Assembly: GCA_903836945.1 (NCBI GenBank)
Contig: CAILSO010000036.1
Span: 1 to 58,135 of the forward strand
Source of the DNA: an uncultured Actinomycetes bacterium
Lineage (GTDB): Bacteria > Actinomycetota > Actinomycetes > Nanopelagicales > Nanopelagicaceae
Direction of reading: 5' to 3'
DNA length: 58,135 nucleotides
Every line of letters starts with the position of its first letter. Position 1 is the stretch's first letter. The position numbers and the translations under genes were made by a program. The notes below the pieces were generated by a model. It ran no database searches, had not been told where the DNA came from, and was given only the letters and a program-made list of their open reading frames with translations. Positions 8,707 through 16,629 of the stretch are shown here, piece after piece.

Positions 8707-9253
8707 TGGACCTCGGACATAGGTGACCATTTTGATCGATCGGTAAGGCGCAAAATGGGCAAGGTTGCCGACCGGAATTAACCAGAGACTTAGCTCGTTC
8801 TATGAATCCACGCGCTTGATAAATTCTGATCGTAAATTTTACAAGATCGGGCGCATCTTCTATATCAATCTCATCTTCCGGAACAATTTCTTCGATATAT
8901 TCATCGCCTAAGCCTTGAATCTCTATCGCTATTAAATTTCTGGCTGAATCCCAGGCAATAGCCATAATTCCGGCTCTAAAATCCTCATCAATTGGAAATT
9001 CAAGTGGTGCGTTATCTACTTCTTTAGCCAAACCAAGTTCGTCCAAACTGGCGAGCTGACCTCTTCGAACTTCAGCAATAAGTTCATTTAACCGCTCGGC
9101 TAAAGCAAGTACTTGTGTCTTTTCAACCGCAACGCTTGTGAGACCAAATACTGATGAAATCTGGAGAAAGAAAGCGCGCTCACCGGGGACACCAACCGTT
9201 CCCACGACGAAACGATTTGCGGGTTCATGTTTATAAATGATTCGGCTTCCCAT
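8690..9253 (-). CDS. DUF3090 family protein
   Basis: The 187-residue protein belongs to the actinobacterial DUF3090 family. The C-terminus carries CPFCALPI and GHLCPRSNGYRR, a two-pair Cys/His arrangement that resembles a small zinc ribbon. The centre is acidic (EEIVPEDEIDIEDAPD). No catalytic motif is recognised and no function is known. The ATG follows the stop of the histidine phosphatase gene directly (TAAATG), so the two are co-translated. It is one of three conserved genes beside mshC. Confidence 0.85.
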   Translation of the reverse strand: MGSRIIYKHEPANRFVVGTVGVPGERAFFLQISSVFGLTSVAVEKTQVLALAERLNELIAEVRRGQLASLDELGLAKEVDNAPLEFPIDEDFRAGIMAIAWDSARNLIAIEIQGLGDEYIEEIVPEDEIDIEDAPDLVKFTIRIYQARGFIERAKSLVNSGRQPCPFCALPIDQNGHLCPRSNGYRR

Positions 9254-9952
9254 TTAGTTTCCAGAACCCCCACCTAATTGAAAGATTCCAGCACTCCTAC
9301 TTTGAAAAAGATTTCTCTTTCCCGAGGAGAGATGATAAGTACTATTGACCGAACTTACTTGGATTGACCTTCCTTGGCGCGAAAATTCGATAGTGCTGAT
9401 CGAAGCTGGGTTGATTCTGATTCTCTGAAATGCATCCAATTTGCTCCCAAGAAGGTTTGCAATCATCATCTTTATAAGATCGCCATGACTTACTATTACC
9501 GCATTCTCGCCAAACTCAATAAAATTTTGAATTTCCAACGAAACTCTCTTTTGCATTTGACGAAAGCTCTCCCCGTTGGGAAATCTAAAAGAGCTTGGAT
9601 TGCTTTGAATCTGCGACCACTCCTTCTTCTTTGAAAGTTTGCTCAGCTTTTGACCGGACCAACTCCCATAATCCATCTCCTGAAGATTCTCCTTAACTTG
9701 CACCGGAAGATTTAGGGCTTGAGATATGGGCTCTGCGGTCTCTAGGCACCGATAAATAGGACTTGCGAAAATAGATTTGATCTCTTCGCCCTTTAGCTTC
9801 TTGGCGGTTTCTTTAGCCTGGCGTCTTCCGATCTCGCTAAGCGAAACGGAATTATCACGACCAGCCAAGATGCCATCTTGATTAGCGGTAGATAGGCCGT
9901 GGCGAACCAGATAGAGACGGAAAGGTTTTTCATCGATCCTCGAGGCGCGCAC
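9254..9952 (-). CDS. Histidine phosphatase family protein (MSMEG_4193-like)
   Basis: The 232-residue protein is a branch-1 histidine phosphatase. The phosphohistidine motif is LVRHGLSTAN (His about residue 18), with the second Arg in SPIYRCLET, a Glu in LQEMDYG and the second catalytic His in VIVSHGDL. This is the complete catalytic set. Mycobacterial homologues carry the MSMEG_4193 name; the substrate is unknown. It heads the operon with DUF3090 and the SCO1664-like gene. The GTG start lies 6 bases after TAACCT, so the mRNA is probably leaderless. The first 10 residues are not conserved by eye. Confidence 0.88.
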   Translation of the reverse strand: MRASRIDEKPFRLYLVRHGLSTANQDGILAGRDNSVSLSEIGRRQAKETAKKLKGEEIKSIFASPIYRCLETAEPISQALNLPVQVKENLQEMDYGSWSGQKLSKLSKKKEWSQIQSNPSSFRFPNGESFRQMQKRVSLEIQNFIEFGENAVIVSHGDLIKMMIANLLGSKLDAFQRIRINPASISTIEFSRQGRSIQVSSVNSTYHLSSGKRNLFQSRSAGIFQLGGGSGN

Positions 9953-9958
9953 AGGAGA

Positions 9959-9964
9959 AGGTTA
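9959..9964 (-). promoter_or_regulatory. -10 box of the histidine phosphatase operon
   Basis: TAACCT lies 6 bases before the GTG start. The divergent aldo/keto reductase box is only 24 bases away. Confidence 0.55.
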
Positions 9965-9988
9965 CCCAGATAATCAATAGGTTATTGC

Positions 9989-9994
9989 TAAGGT
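9989..9994 (+). promoter_or_regulatory. -10 box of the aldo/keto reductase gene
   Basis: TAAGGT lies 6 bases before the ATG at 10001, giving a leaderless transcript. Confidence 0.6.
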
Positions 9995-10000
9995 TTTGAA

Positions 10001-10954
10001 ATGGAATTGCGAACCTTAGGATCCTCCGGCTTGCGTGTAAGCCGCGTAGGACTGGGCACCATGACCTGGGGTCGAGATACCGACGAGCACGAAGCCGCCG
10101 ATCAACTAAAAACCTATTTAGATCGCGGCGGAAACTTTCTCGACACAGCTGCAGTTTATGGTGATGGTGACAGCGAAAGGGTAATTGGCGGTTTTCTAGG
10201 AACCTTGGTCAATCGAGATGATTTGATCATCGCGACTAAGGCTGGAATCTCATTTAGCACCGGCGAACGAAAAGTGAATAACTCAAGGTCTTCGCTGTTG
10301 AGCGAATTAGACAAGTCTCTAAATCGCCTCGGAGTTTCAAGCGTTGACTTGTGGCAGATACATACCTGGGATCAAAATATTCCTCTTGAGGAGACGCTTT
10401 CTGCAATTGATATTGCAGTCAATTCTGGTCGTGCGAGATATGTAGGCGTTTCAAATTTCTCTGGCTGGCAATTGGCTCGAGCGGCAACCCTTCAAAACCC
10501 ACTCTTTGGTAAACCTGCAATCATCTCCATTCAATCGGAATATTCTCTTTTAAATCGAGAGATCGAAGCAGAAGTTATGCCAGCAGCGACTGAACTAGGC
10601 ATTGGGGTTCTCGCCTGGTCACCACTTGGTCGTGGCGTGTTGACCGGAAAATATCGTAATGGCAAGCCATCGGATTCACGCGCCGCTAGTCCTCACTTCT
10701 CCGGCTTTGTTGCGCCATATTTGAATGAGCGTTCATCTCGAATAGTTGATGCCGTTTGTGTCGCCGCTGATGGGCTGGGTTACTCCCCGATAGAAGTAGC
10801 TGCCTCATGGGTAAGGGATGCAATTGGAATATCAAGTGCAATCGTAGGAGCTCGAACCGCCGCACAACTTCGCGGAGTACTTACTGTCGAGGAGATTTCA
10901 CTTCCACAAGAAGTTCGTGTTGCACTAGATGAAGTCTCGGCAATCGCCAATTAG
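10001..10954 (+). CDS. Aldo/keto reductase
   Basis: A 317-residue NADPH-dependent oxidoreductase of the AKR superfamily. The catalytic tetrad is visible: Asp and Tyr in NFLDTAAVYGDG (about 46-57), Lys in ATKAG (about 80) and His in WQIHTWD (about 122). The C-terminal cofactor region includes the conserved SAIVGARTAAQL. The family reduces sugar or carbonyl compounds; the substrate is not predictable. It is a single-gene unit, divergent from the histidine phosphatase operon and convergent with the M20 gene, 10 bases from its stop. Confidence 0.92.
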   Translation: MELRTLGSSGLRVSRVGLGTMTWGRDTDEHEAADQLKTYLDRGGNFLDTAAVYGDGDSERVIGGFLGTLVNRDDLIIATKAGISFSTGERKVNNSRSSLLSELDKSLNRLGVSSVDLWQIHTWDQNIPLEETLSAIDIAVNSGRARYVGVSNFSGWQLARAATLQNPLFGKPAIISIQSEYSLLNREIEAEVMPAATELGIGVLAWSPLGRGVLTGKYRNGKPSDSRAASPHFSGFVAPYLNERSSRIVDAVCVAADGLGYSPIEVAASWVRDAIGISSAIVGARTAAQLRGVLTVEEISLPQEVRVALDEVSAIAN

Positions 10955-10964
10955 AGCTAAAGAT

Positions 10965-12293
10965 TTAAGCATTTTGAAGGAAGTGATTTAGCGTCTTAAC
11001 TCCAAAACGCAATCCTTCAATTGGGATACGTTCATCAACACCATGAAATAGCGCAAAGAAATCTAGATCCGGAGGTAATAGAACCGGACTAAATCCGTAT
11101 CCAACAATTCCCAAATCTGAAAGCGCCTTATTATCAGTTCCACCACTCATCAAATATGGAACCGGTATTCCTTCTGGGTCGAATTCCTTGATCGCTGCGA
11201 TCATTGCATCAACTAATGGGCCTTCAAAATCAACTTCAAGAGCCTTATCGCGAACAAGGACGCTAACCTCAATATCTTCTCCAGCAAGATTTCTTATCGT
11301 TTCTAAGAGTTCATCCTCAAAGCCTGGCAAGAACCTACCGTCTACAACGGCAGTCGCCGACTGTGGAATCACATTTGCCTTGTAACCGGCATTTAACATC
11401 GTTGGATTAGCTGTATTTTGAATTGTCGCGCCCATCATGCGTGCTGCTGGTCCAATATGTTTAAGGAGCGGTTTCACATTGCTTGGGTCATACTTTTCGC
11501 CAACCAATTCAGAAATTTTACGGAAAAACTTTCCACCAGTCTTAGTCTCACGCTCTGGCCAAGTGTGGTTGCCGATTCGTGATATCGCAGCAGTCAACTT
11601 AGTGATCGCATTCTCGTTATTAATGAACGAACCGTGACCGGCCGAGCCTTTTGCCTTGAGCTCAAGCCAGTTGATTCCTTTCTGGGCTCCTTCAATAAAG
11701 TAGAGACGATGACCGCTTGAAATAGTTACCGAAAAACCACCTACTTCAGAAATCGCTTCGCTATATCCCTCAAAAATTTCAGGTCGGTTCTTAACCAACC
11801 ATCTTGAGCCATATTCACTTCCCGCCTCTTCATCTGCAAAGAAAACCAGAAGAATATTGCGACGGGGAATTAAACCCTTTCTCTTCCAGGCACGAACTAC
11901 GGCGAGGATCATGGCATCCATATCCTTCATATCAACTGCGCCTCTACCCCAAATGAATCCATCCTTTATTTCAGCGGCGAATGGATCCACACTCCAATCT
12001 TTGGCATCTGCTGGAACAACATCCAAATGTCCGTGAAGTACTAGTCCGGGAAGGGTTTGATCGGCACCTTTAACAGTTGCTACAACATTCACTCGGTTCT
12101 CTCCGGTGACGATTAGTTCCGATTCGATTCCTACTTCACTCAATTTCTTAGCAACATACTCGGCGATTGCTCTTTCATCGCCCTTTCCTTCGCCCCAGTT
12201 AACACTTGGGATCTGAATCATCTCGCGACAAATTTCGATGCAGTCTTCCTCGAGGTTCTTTACTTCAATCGGAGTTAGCGAATTTGTCGTCAT
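10965..12293 (-). CDS. M20/M25/M40 family metallopeptidase
   Basis: The 442-residue enzyme shows the co-catalytic di-zinc signature of family M20: HGHLDVVPAD (first His and Asp, about 90-98), GRGAVDMKD (bridging Asp), FFADEEAGSEYG (catalytic Glu and metal Glu) and a C-terminal His in ALFHGVDERI. A dimerisation (lid) domain with KAKGSAGHGS sits between. It resembles the actinobacterial carboxypeptidase and succinyl-diaminopimelate desuccinylase relatives, but is not clearly DapE. The ATG lies 6 bases after TAGAAT. Confidence 0.9.
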   Translation of the reverse strand: MTTNSLTPIEVKNLEEDCIEICREMIQIPSVNWGEGKGDERAIAEYVAKKLSEVGIESELIVTGENRVNVVATVKGADQTLPGLVLHGHLDVVPADAKDWSVDPFAAEIKDGFIWGRGAVDMKDMDAMILAVVRAWKRKGLIPRRNILLVFFADEEAGSEYGSRWLVKNRPEIFEGYSEAISEVGGFSVTISSGHRLYFIEGAQKGINWLELKAKGSAGHGSFINNENAITKLTAAISRIGNHTWPERETKTGGKFFRKISELVGEKYDPSNVKPLLKHIGPAARMMGATIQNTANPTMLNAGYKANVIPQSATAVVDGRFLPGFEDELLETIRNLAGEDIEVSVLVRDKALEVDFEGPLVDAMIAAIKEFDPEGIPVPYLMSGGTDNKALSDLGIVGYGFSPVLLPPDLDFFALFHGVDERIPIEGLRFGVKTLNHFLQNA

Positions 12294-12299
12294 GGCTCA

Positions 12300-12305
12300 A
12301 TTCTA
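12300..12305 (-). promoter_or_regulatory. -10 box of the M20 peptidase gene
   Basis: TAGAAT lies 6 bases before the ATG, the best match to TATAAT in this set. Confidence 0.6.
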
Positions 12306-12355
12306 TTGAGCCTTTGGCGCTTGATACCGCGATTAAAATCCGAAAAAGCAGCAAA

Positions 12356-12384
12356 TTGTGCCAGCGAACCCTGATTGCTATCCT
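12356..12384 (+). promoter_or_regulatory. Promoter of tRNA-Leu
   Basis: TTGTGC (-35, 12356-12361) and TATCCT (-10, 12379-12384) are separated by 17 bases. The predicted transcription start is about 6 bases before the mature tRNA. Unlike most protein-gene promoters in the window, it has a recognisable -35. Confidence 0.6.
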
Positions 12385-12396
12385 TACCAATCACCG

Positions 12397-12480
12397 GTCC
12401 GGGTGGCGGAATTGGCAGACGCGCTAGCTTGAGGTGTTAGTTCCCGCAAGGGATTAGGGGTTCAAGTCCCCTCTCGGACA
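12397..12480 (+). tRNA. tRNA-Leu (anticodon GAG)
   Basis: The cloverleaf can be drawn by hand. The acceptor stem is GTCCGGG with CTCGGAC (one G-T pair). The D arm closes GCG/CGC around AATTGGCAGA-type bases. The anticodon stem CTAGC/GTTAG holds the loop TTGAGGT with anticodon GAG at 12431-12433. A long class II variable arm follows (TTCCCGCAAGGGA), then the T arm AGGGG-TTCAAGT-CCCCT and discriminator A. The anticodon reads CUC and CUU. The CCA end is not encoded, so it is added after transcription. Confidence 0.95.
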
Positions 12481-12498
12481 CGTTTGAAAATAGAAACC

Positions 12499-12527
12499 GC
12501 TAGCAACTCGGGAAGTCCGAAGCTAGC
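12499..12527 (+). other. Inverted repeat between tRNA-Leu and the thymidine kinase gene
   Basis: GCTAGC (12499-12504) pairs with GCTAGC (12522-12527), and inside it CGG pairs with CCG. No T-run follows, so a classical terminator is not clear. It may be a 3' processing or termination signal for the tRNA. Confidence 0.4.
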
Positions 12528-12547
12528 CAACATGGCAGTATGTCCCC

Positions 12548-13186
12548 GTGGCTCAACTGACTTTCTACTGCGGAACTATGGATAGTGGCAAATCAACCCT
12601 TGCCCTTCAAACAGTCCATAACCATAAGAGTCGTGGCCGAAGTGGTCTAATTTTTACATCTCAAGACCGATCAGGGTATGCGCAGATCTCTTCGCGCCTT
12701 GGTCTGCAAAGCGATGCGATTGAGGTAACAACAGATTTAGAGATACACAAAGCTGTAGTCGATCGACTATCCAATGGCGAAAGAATCGAATTCGTCATTT
12801 GCGATGAAGCACAGTTTTACACGCCAGATCAAATCGAACAGCTTGCTCGAATTGTCGATGGTTTGGGTATCGATGTTTTTGCCTTTGGGATCCTTACTGA
12901 TTTTAAGACTAGATTATTCCCAGGTTCTGCCAGATTGGTAGAACTAGCTGATCGAGTCAATACCCTTCAAGTAGAGGCGCTCTGTTGGTGTGGCGAAAGA
13001 GGAACTCATAATGCCCGCACTATCTCAGGAGTAATGGTTACCGAAGGCGAACAGGTTCTAATTGGTGATATCTCCTCCGATTCTCAAGTAAATTACGAGG
13101 TCTTATGTCGCAGACACCACATGCGAAAAGTTACTTCCAAGGCATCAAGGTCGGCAATATTTGACCCCTTACCATTTAATCAATGA
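12548..13186 (+). CDS. tdk: Thymidine kinase (type II)
   Basis: The 212-residue enzyme phosphorylates thymidine with ATP for nucleoside salvage. It has the P-loop GTMDSGKST (residues 9-17), the Asp-Glu motif VICDEAQFY, the lid region with FKTRLFPGS, and zinc ligands in ALCWCGERG and LCRRHH. The length is normal. The start is GTG; the ATG eight bases upstream is out of frame. CAGTAT stands 6 bases before the GTG and may be a weak leaderless -10. It lies just after tRNA-Leu on the same strand. Confidence 0.93.
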   Translation: MAQLTFYCGTMDSGKSTLALQTVHNHKSRGRSGLIFTSQDRSGYAQISSRLGLQSDAIEVTTDLEIHKAVVDRLSNGERIEFVICDEAQFYTPDQIEQLARIVDGLGIDVFAFGILTDFKTRLFPGSARLVELADRVNTLQVEALCWCGERGTHNARTISGVMVTEGEQVLIGDISSDSQVNYEVLCRRHHMRKVTSKASRSAIFDPLPFNQ

Positions 13187-13238
13187 TCTAAAGAAATTTT
13201 TTTGAACATTCCAAACAACAAAAAGAAAAGGACGAATA

Positions 13239-14279
13239 ATGGAGACAAAAGGTTATGCAGTTCTAAAGGCCAGCGAGGATCTAGTTCCCTTTGTCTTCCA
13301 GCGCCGTGACTTACGCCCAAATGATGTCGCCTTGGATATTCACTATGCCGGGATCTGTCACTCAGATATCCATCAGGCCCGTGAGGAGTGGGGTCCAGCT
13401 CTGTTCCCAATGGTGCCGGGACACGAAATAGCCGGGATCGTTACTCAAGTTGGTCCAGGTGTTACCAAGTTCAAAGTTGGAGACCGCATCGGAGTTGGTG
13501 TCTTCATAGATTCCTGTCGCAACTGCAAGGCCTGCAAAGCTGGTCTACAACAATATTGTTCAGAAGGTATGACCGGAACTTACAACGGGTATGAACGTGA
13601 TGGAAAGACTATTGCGCAAGGCGGATACAGCAATAAGTTCGTAGTTGATCAAGATTACGCAGTCAAAATCCCAGACAATCTTGATCTTTCAGGAGTTGCC
13701 CCGCTTCTCTGTGCCGGAATTACTCTTTACTCGCCGCTTAAGAATTGGGGCGCCGGAAAGGGCAAAAAAGTGGGCGTGATGGGTCTCGGTGGACTTGGTC
13801 ATATGGGAGTGAAATTCGCTGCTGCGCTTGGTGCTGAGGTTACGGTATTTTCACATTCAGCAAATAAGGAAGGTGATGCGAAAGCAATGGGAGCACATCA
13901 CTTCATCGTAACCAAGGATGAAAATTGGAAAGCAACTGCTCCGAAAGACTTTGATCTAATTCTTAACACCATCTCAGCTGAGATCAATATCGAGGACTAC
14001 CTTCAACTCTTAACATTGGATGGGACCCTAGTGGTTATTGGACTTCCAGGAAAACCATATTCAGTTAACGTTCCGACGTTACTAGGGCAAAGAAGGTCGC
14101 TTGCCGGATCAATGATTGGTGGCATTCCGCAAACACAAGAGATGCTCGATTTTTGCGGTGAACACAACATCCTCAGCGATGTTGAAGTTATTGAACCTTC
14201 TTACATCAACGAAGCTTACGAGCGCACTGTAAAGAGTGATGTTAAGTATCGCTTCGTTATTGATGCAAAAAAGTTCTAA
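13239..14279 (+). CDS. Zinc-dependent alcohol dehydrogenase (CAD/YahK-like)
   Basis: The 346-residue protein is a medium-chain dehydrogenase of the cinnamyl-alcohol dehydrogenase group. Catalytic zinc ligands lie in GICHSD (Cys about 39) and GHEIAG (His-Glu about 61-62); structural zinc Cys lie in SCRNCKACKAGLQQYC. The Rossmann motif is GLGGLGHMG. The FSHSANKEGD stretch after the second beta strand favours NADP(H). The physiological aldehyde or alcohol is unknown. A Shine-Dalgarno-like AAAGGA stands before the ATG, unlike most neighbours. A 13-base tandem repeat begins at its last codons. Confidence 0.92.
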   Translation: METKGYAVLKASEDLVPFVFQRRDLRPNDVALDIHYAGICHSDIHQAREEWGPALFPMVPGHEIAGIVTQVGPGVTKFKVGDRIGVGVFIDSCRNCKACKAGLQQYCSEGMTGTYNGYERDGKTIAQGGYSNKFVVDQDYAVKIPDNLDLSGVAPLLCAGITLYSPLKNWGAGKGKKVGVMGLGGLGHMGVKFAAALGAEVTVFSHSANKEGDAKAMGAHHFIVTKDENWKATAPKDFDLILNTISAEINIEDYLQLLTLDGTLVVIGLPGKPYSVNVPTLLGQRRSLAGSMIGGIPQTQEMLDFCGEHNILSDVEVIEPSYINEAYERTVKSDVKYRFVIDAKKF

Positions 14280-14309
14280 GACAAAGTTCTAAGACAAAGT
14301 TCTAGGACA
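14271..14309. repeat. Three tandem 13-base repeats at a convergent gene end
   Basis: AAGTTCTAAGACA occurs at 14271-14283 and 14284-14296, and as AAGTTCTAGGACA at 14297-14309. The first copy holds the alcohol dehydrogenase stop TAA; the third holds the DUF554 stop on the other strand. It looks like a recent slippage duplication. Confidence 0.85.
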
Positions 14310-15039
14310 TAAATAGATTTGCTAGCCTCGCAATTAGCGGGGCTAGAAATAGCGCTGGCAAGAAATCTGCAACTGGAATTTGTCGTATCTTTAGAAGTCT
14401 AAAAGCTATACCAAGTAGCAGCAATCCACCTGTAGTAGTCATTGCCAAGATCTGATAATGCGGCAAAACGGATCCTAGAAATACTCCAACTAAGGTCCAT
14501 CCCATTTGGTAGATACCTACCGGAAGAGCCGAAAGAGCAACTCCCCAACCGAGGGATGCCGCAAAGGCTACTGAAGTTATTCCATCCAAAATACTCTTAA
14601 GGGATAACTGCGAAATTCCAGTTCCCATACCATCGCTGATTGATCCAAGAATTGCCATTGGTCCAATAACAAACAGAAGACTTGAACTTACAAATCCTTC
14701 AACAAACGGTGATTTCGAATCTCGGTCGAATCTGGCTTTGAGCCTTATTCCCCAACGATCTAACATCTCCTCGATACCTAAGCGAATCCCAATAAGAGTT
14801 CCAAGCAGCATACTAAATAAGATAACTAGAATGGTCCAACCTTTGGGAACGGATCTAATGAAATCACTAGCCCATAAATTCTTAATGCAATCAGCGGCTG
14901 CTAAAAGGGTGATGAATCCCATGGCTGTTGTCATGGTTTCTCGAGTTTGCTCTTTGAACTTTCCGCCCAGAAAAACGCCAAGGGTGGCACCCAAAATAAT
15001 TGCAAATACATTTATCAAGGTTCCCAGTCCGATAAACAT
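14302..15039 (-). CDS. DUF554 family membrane protein
   Basis: The 245-residue hydrophobic protein belongs to the DUF554 (YdfK/YqgA-like) family. It begins with a membrane helix FIGLGTLINVFAIILGATLG and has several further segments (for example WTILVILFSMLLGTLIGIRLG and IGPMAILGSISDG), about six to seven in total. Function is unknown; a transport role is assumed for the family. The ATG is preceded by GGGGTGAT, a good Shine-Dalgarno, and TACCAT upstream may be the -10. It is transcribed away from the YczE-like gene. Confidence 0.85.
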   Translation of the reverse strand: MFIGLGTLINVFAIILGATLGVFLGGKFKEQTRETMTTAMGFITLLAAADCIKNLWASDFIRSVPKGWTILVILFSMLLGTLIGIRLGIEEMLDRWGIRLKARFDRDSKSPFVEGFVSSSLLFVIGPMAILGSISDGMGTGISQLSLKSILDGITSVAFAASLGWGVALSALPVGIYQMGWTLVGVFLGSVLPHYQILAMTTTGGLLLLGIAFRLLKIRQIPVADFLPALFLAPLIARLANLFMS

Positions 15040-15090
15040 ATCACCCCGTTTTCTAATGGTATTGCGCGACTCATTCGCTGCAACGGTAGG

Positions 15091-15096
15091 TATACT
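15091..15096 (+). promoter_or_regulatory. -10 box of the YczE-like gene
   Basis: TATACT lies exactly 6 bases before GTG at 15103 and decides that start over the upstream and downstream ATG codons. Confidence 0.6.
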
Positions 15097-15102
15097 TTAA
15101 CA

Positions 15103-15792
15103 GTGTCCGCGAATCCGATAATCTCAAAAATGAAGAATTTCTTCGCTCCAGCAAAGACTATTCCGCGTACTCCTTGGACCGCCAATAACTTGTGGTCCTT
15201 TGAATACCGCAGGTTTTTTATCTTAACTTTTGGATTAATAATCTTTGGATTTGGCGATTCATTCCTAATAAATTCTCACATAGGAAATGCACCGTGGTCA
15301 GTGCTTGCTCAAGGTCTTTCAAAGCATCTACCTATAAGCATCGGAATGTGCACCTTTTTTATAAGTACCCTCGTCCTACTTTTATGGATTCCATTGCGAG
15401 AGCGTCCAGGACTCGGAACGGTTCTCAACATTTTATTGATCGCTTCGGCAATTCAAGTCGGCGTCGATTATTTCCCAAAGCTAGATAACAGATTTCTTCT
15501 TCAAGTCACCTACGTCCTACTTGGCATCTATCTTGTTGGAATCGGTTCAGCCCTATACATCACATGTGGCCTTGGACCGGGACCTAGAGATGGCTTAATG
15601 ACCGCTTTGCATAAGCGAACCGGGGTAAGAGTCTCCAGAGTTCGATTGGGAATTGAAGTTTTCGTCTTAATTTCCGGAGCGCTTTTAGGTGGACGAGTTG
15701 GAATCGGAACGGCACTATTTGCGCTACTCATCGGGCTATCTGTTGCACTAAATTTAACATTTGTTGGGAAGCTAGTTCAGAAAGTCAATTAA
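15103..15792 (+). CDS. YczE/YitT-like membrane protein
   Basis: About 229 residues with five to six predicted membrane segments, for example FILTFGLIIFGFGDSF, MCTFFISTLVLLLWI, VTYVLLGIYLVGIGSALYI and LFALLIGLSVALNLTFV. GLGPGPRDGLM after the fourth segment is a family signature of the YczE/YyaS/YitT proteins. Function is unknown. The reading frame is open further upstream over the DUF554 start, but a GTG 6 bases after TATACT fits a leaderless start; ATG at 15130 is the alternative. Its stop codon shares TTAA with the convergent ABC gene. Confidence 0.85.
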   Translation: MSANPIISKMKNFFAPAKTIPRTPWTANNLWSFEYRRFFILTFGLIIFGFGDSFLINSHIGNAPWSVLAQGLSKHLPISIGMCTFFISTLVLLLWIPLRERPGLGTVLNILLIASAIQVGVDYFPKLDNRFLLQVTYVLLGIYLVGIGSALYITCGLGPGPRDGLMTALHKRTGVRVSRVRLGIEVFVLISGALLGGRVGIGTALFALLIGLSVALNLTFVGKLVQKVN

Positions 15793-16571
15793 ATAGCACT
15801 TCCAGTAAATCTATTACCGATCTTCGTGACTTGAACTGGTAGATCATATGCAGTGGTCAGAAATTTCGAAGTCAGAACATCATCAATTCTTCCACTTGCT
15901 ACCACTTCCCCAGCCTTAAGTAACATGGCATGGGTAGACCCGGCTGGAATCTCCTCGATGTGGTGGGTAATCATTAGCGTCGCCGGAGAATTTGCATCTA
16001 GCGCTAAATTTTCAAAGCGTTTCAGTAAATCTTCACGGCCTCCTAAATCCAATCCCGAGGCTGGTTCATCAAGTAGGAGGAGTTCTGGATCGGACATCAA
16101 TGCGCGAGCAATTAAGACTCGCTTCTTCTCTCCATCACTCAATGTAAAGAATGATCGCTGTGCCAATTCTCGAACTCCCAGGGTTGTGAGAAGCCCAACA
16201 GCTCTAGATTCATCCCAGAGCTCATATTTTTCATTCCAACGCGCTGTCATTCCATAGGCGGCTGTTAGAACAACATCAATAACCTTCTCTTCATCTGGGA
16301 AAAAATTGAGCAAGGTGCTTCCCATCAAGCCAATCCTTGGGCGCAGTTCGAAAATATCAACTCTGCCCAGCCTTGATCCCAAGATATCGACAGTTCCGGA
16401 AGTCGGGTGCATCTGTGTGGCAGCTAATTGAAAAAGTGTTGTCTTGCCTGCTCCGTTAGGCCCAAGCACTACCCAGCGCTCTCCTATATTCACATCCCAA
16501 TTAACCGGTCCGAGTATGCGTTTATCCCCGCGAATTACAGATACACCGCTAAAGGATAGAACTTCGCCCAT
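15789..16571 (-). CDS. ABC transporter ATP-binding protein
   Basis: A 260-residue single ABC ATPase. Walker A is GPNGAGKTT (about 37-45), the signature is LSDGEKKRVLIARAL, Walker B is ELLLLDEPASGLD, and the switch His is in MITHHIEE. The signature Ser-Asp-Gly replaces the usual Ser-Gly-Gly. No permease gene is adjacent, so the membrane partner or whether it is a transporter at all is unknown; it resembles YlmA-type stand-alone ATPases found in actinobacteria. The ATG lies 6 bases after TATCTT. Confidence 0.88.
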   Translation of the reverse strand: MGEVLSFSGVSVIRGDKRILGPVNWDVNIGERWVVLGPNGAGKTTLFQLAATQMHPTSGTVDILGSRLGRVDIFELRPRIGLMGSTLLNFFPDEEKVIDVVLTAAYGMTARWNEKYELWDESRAVGLLTTLGVRELAQRSFFTLSDGEKKRVLIARALMSDPELLLLDEPASGLDLGGREDLLKRFENLALDANSPATLMITHHIEEIPAGSTHAMLLKAGEVVASGRIDDVLTSKFLTTAYDLPVQVTKIGNRFTGSAI

Positions 16572-16577
16572 GTCGCA

Positions 16578-16583
16578 AAGATA
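16578..16583 (-). promoter_or_regulatory. -10 box of the ABC ATPase gene
   Basis: TATCTT lies 6 bases before the ATG. Confidence 0.6.
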
Positions 16584-16617
16584 CTAGGTGGCTGGGCCTG
16601 ATCGTTGCATCTACCGA

Positions 16618-16623
16618 TAATCT
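16618..16623 (+). promoter_or_regulatory. -10 box of serB
   Basis: TAATCT abuts the first ATG (16624), which would be outside the transcript, but lies exactly 6 bases before the next in-frame ATG at 16630. Confidence 0.6.
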
Positions 16624-16629
16624 ATGCCC

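Noticed and set aside
12540-12550. ATG as the thymidine kinase start
   Set aside because: It is out of frame with the P-loop; the GTG eight bases later is in frame and gives the normal N-terminus.
13239-14279. Alcohol dehydrogenase as a recently acquired gene
   Set aside because: It has a Shine-Dalgarno and a flanking repeat, but codon use looks like its neighbours and no mobile element or tRNA-end duplication flanks it.
14947-15102. Longer YczE-like protein reading back over the DUF554 gene
   Set aside because: The extra residues are polar, overlap the start of DUF554 on the other strand and precede the TATACT box.
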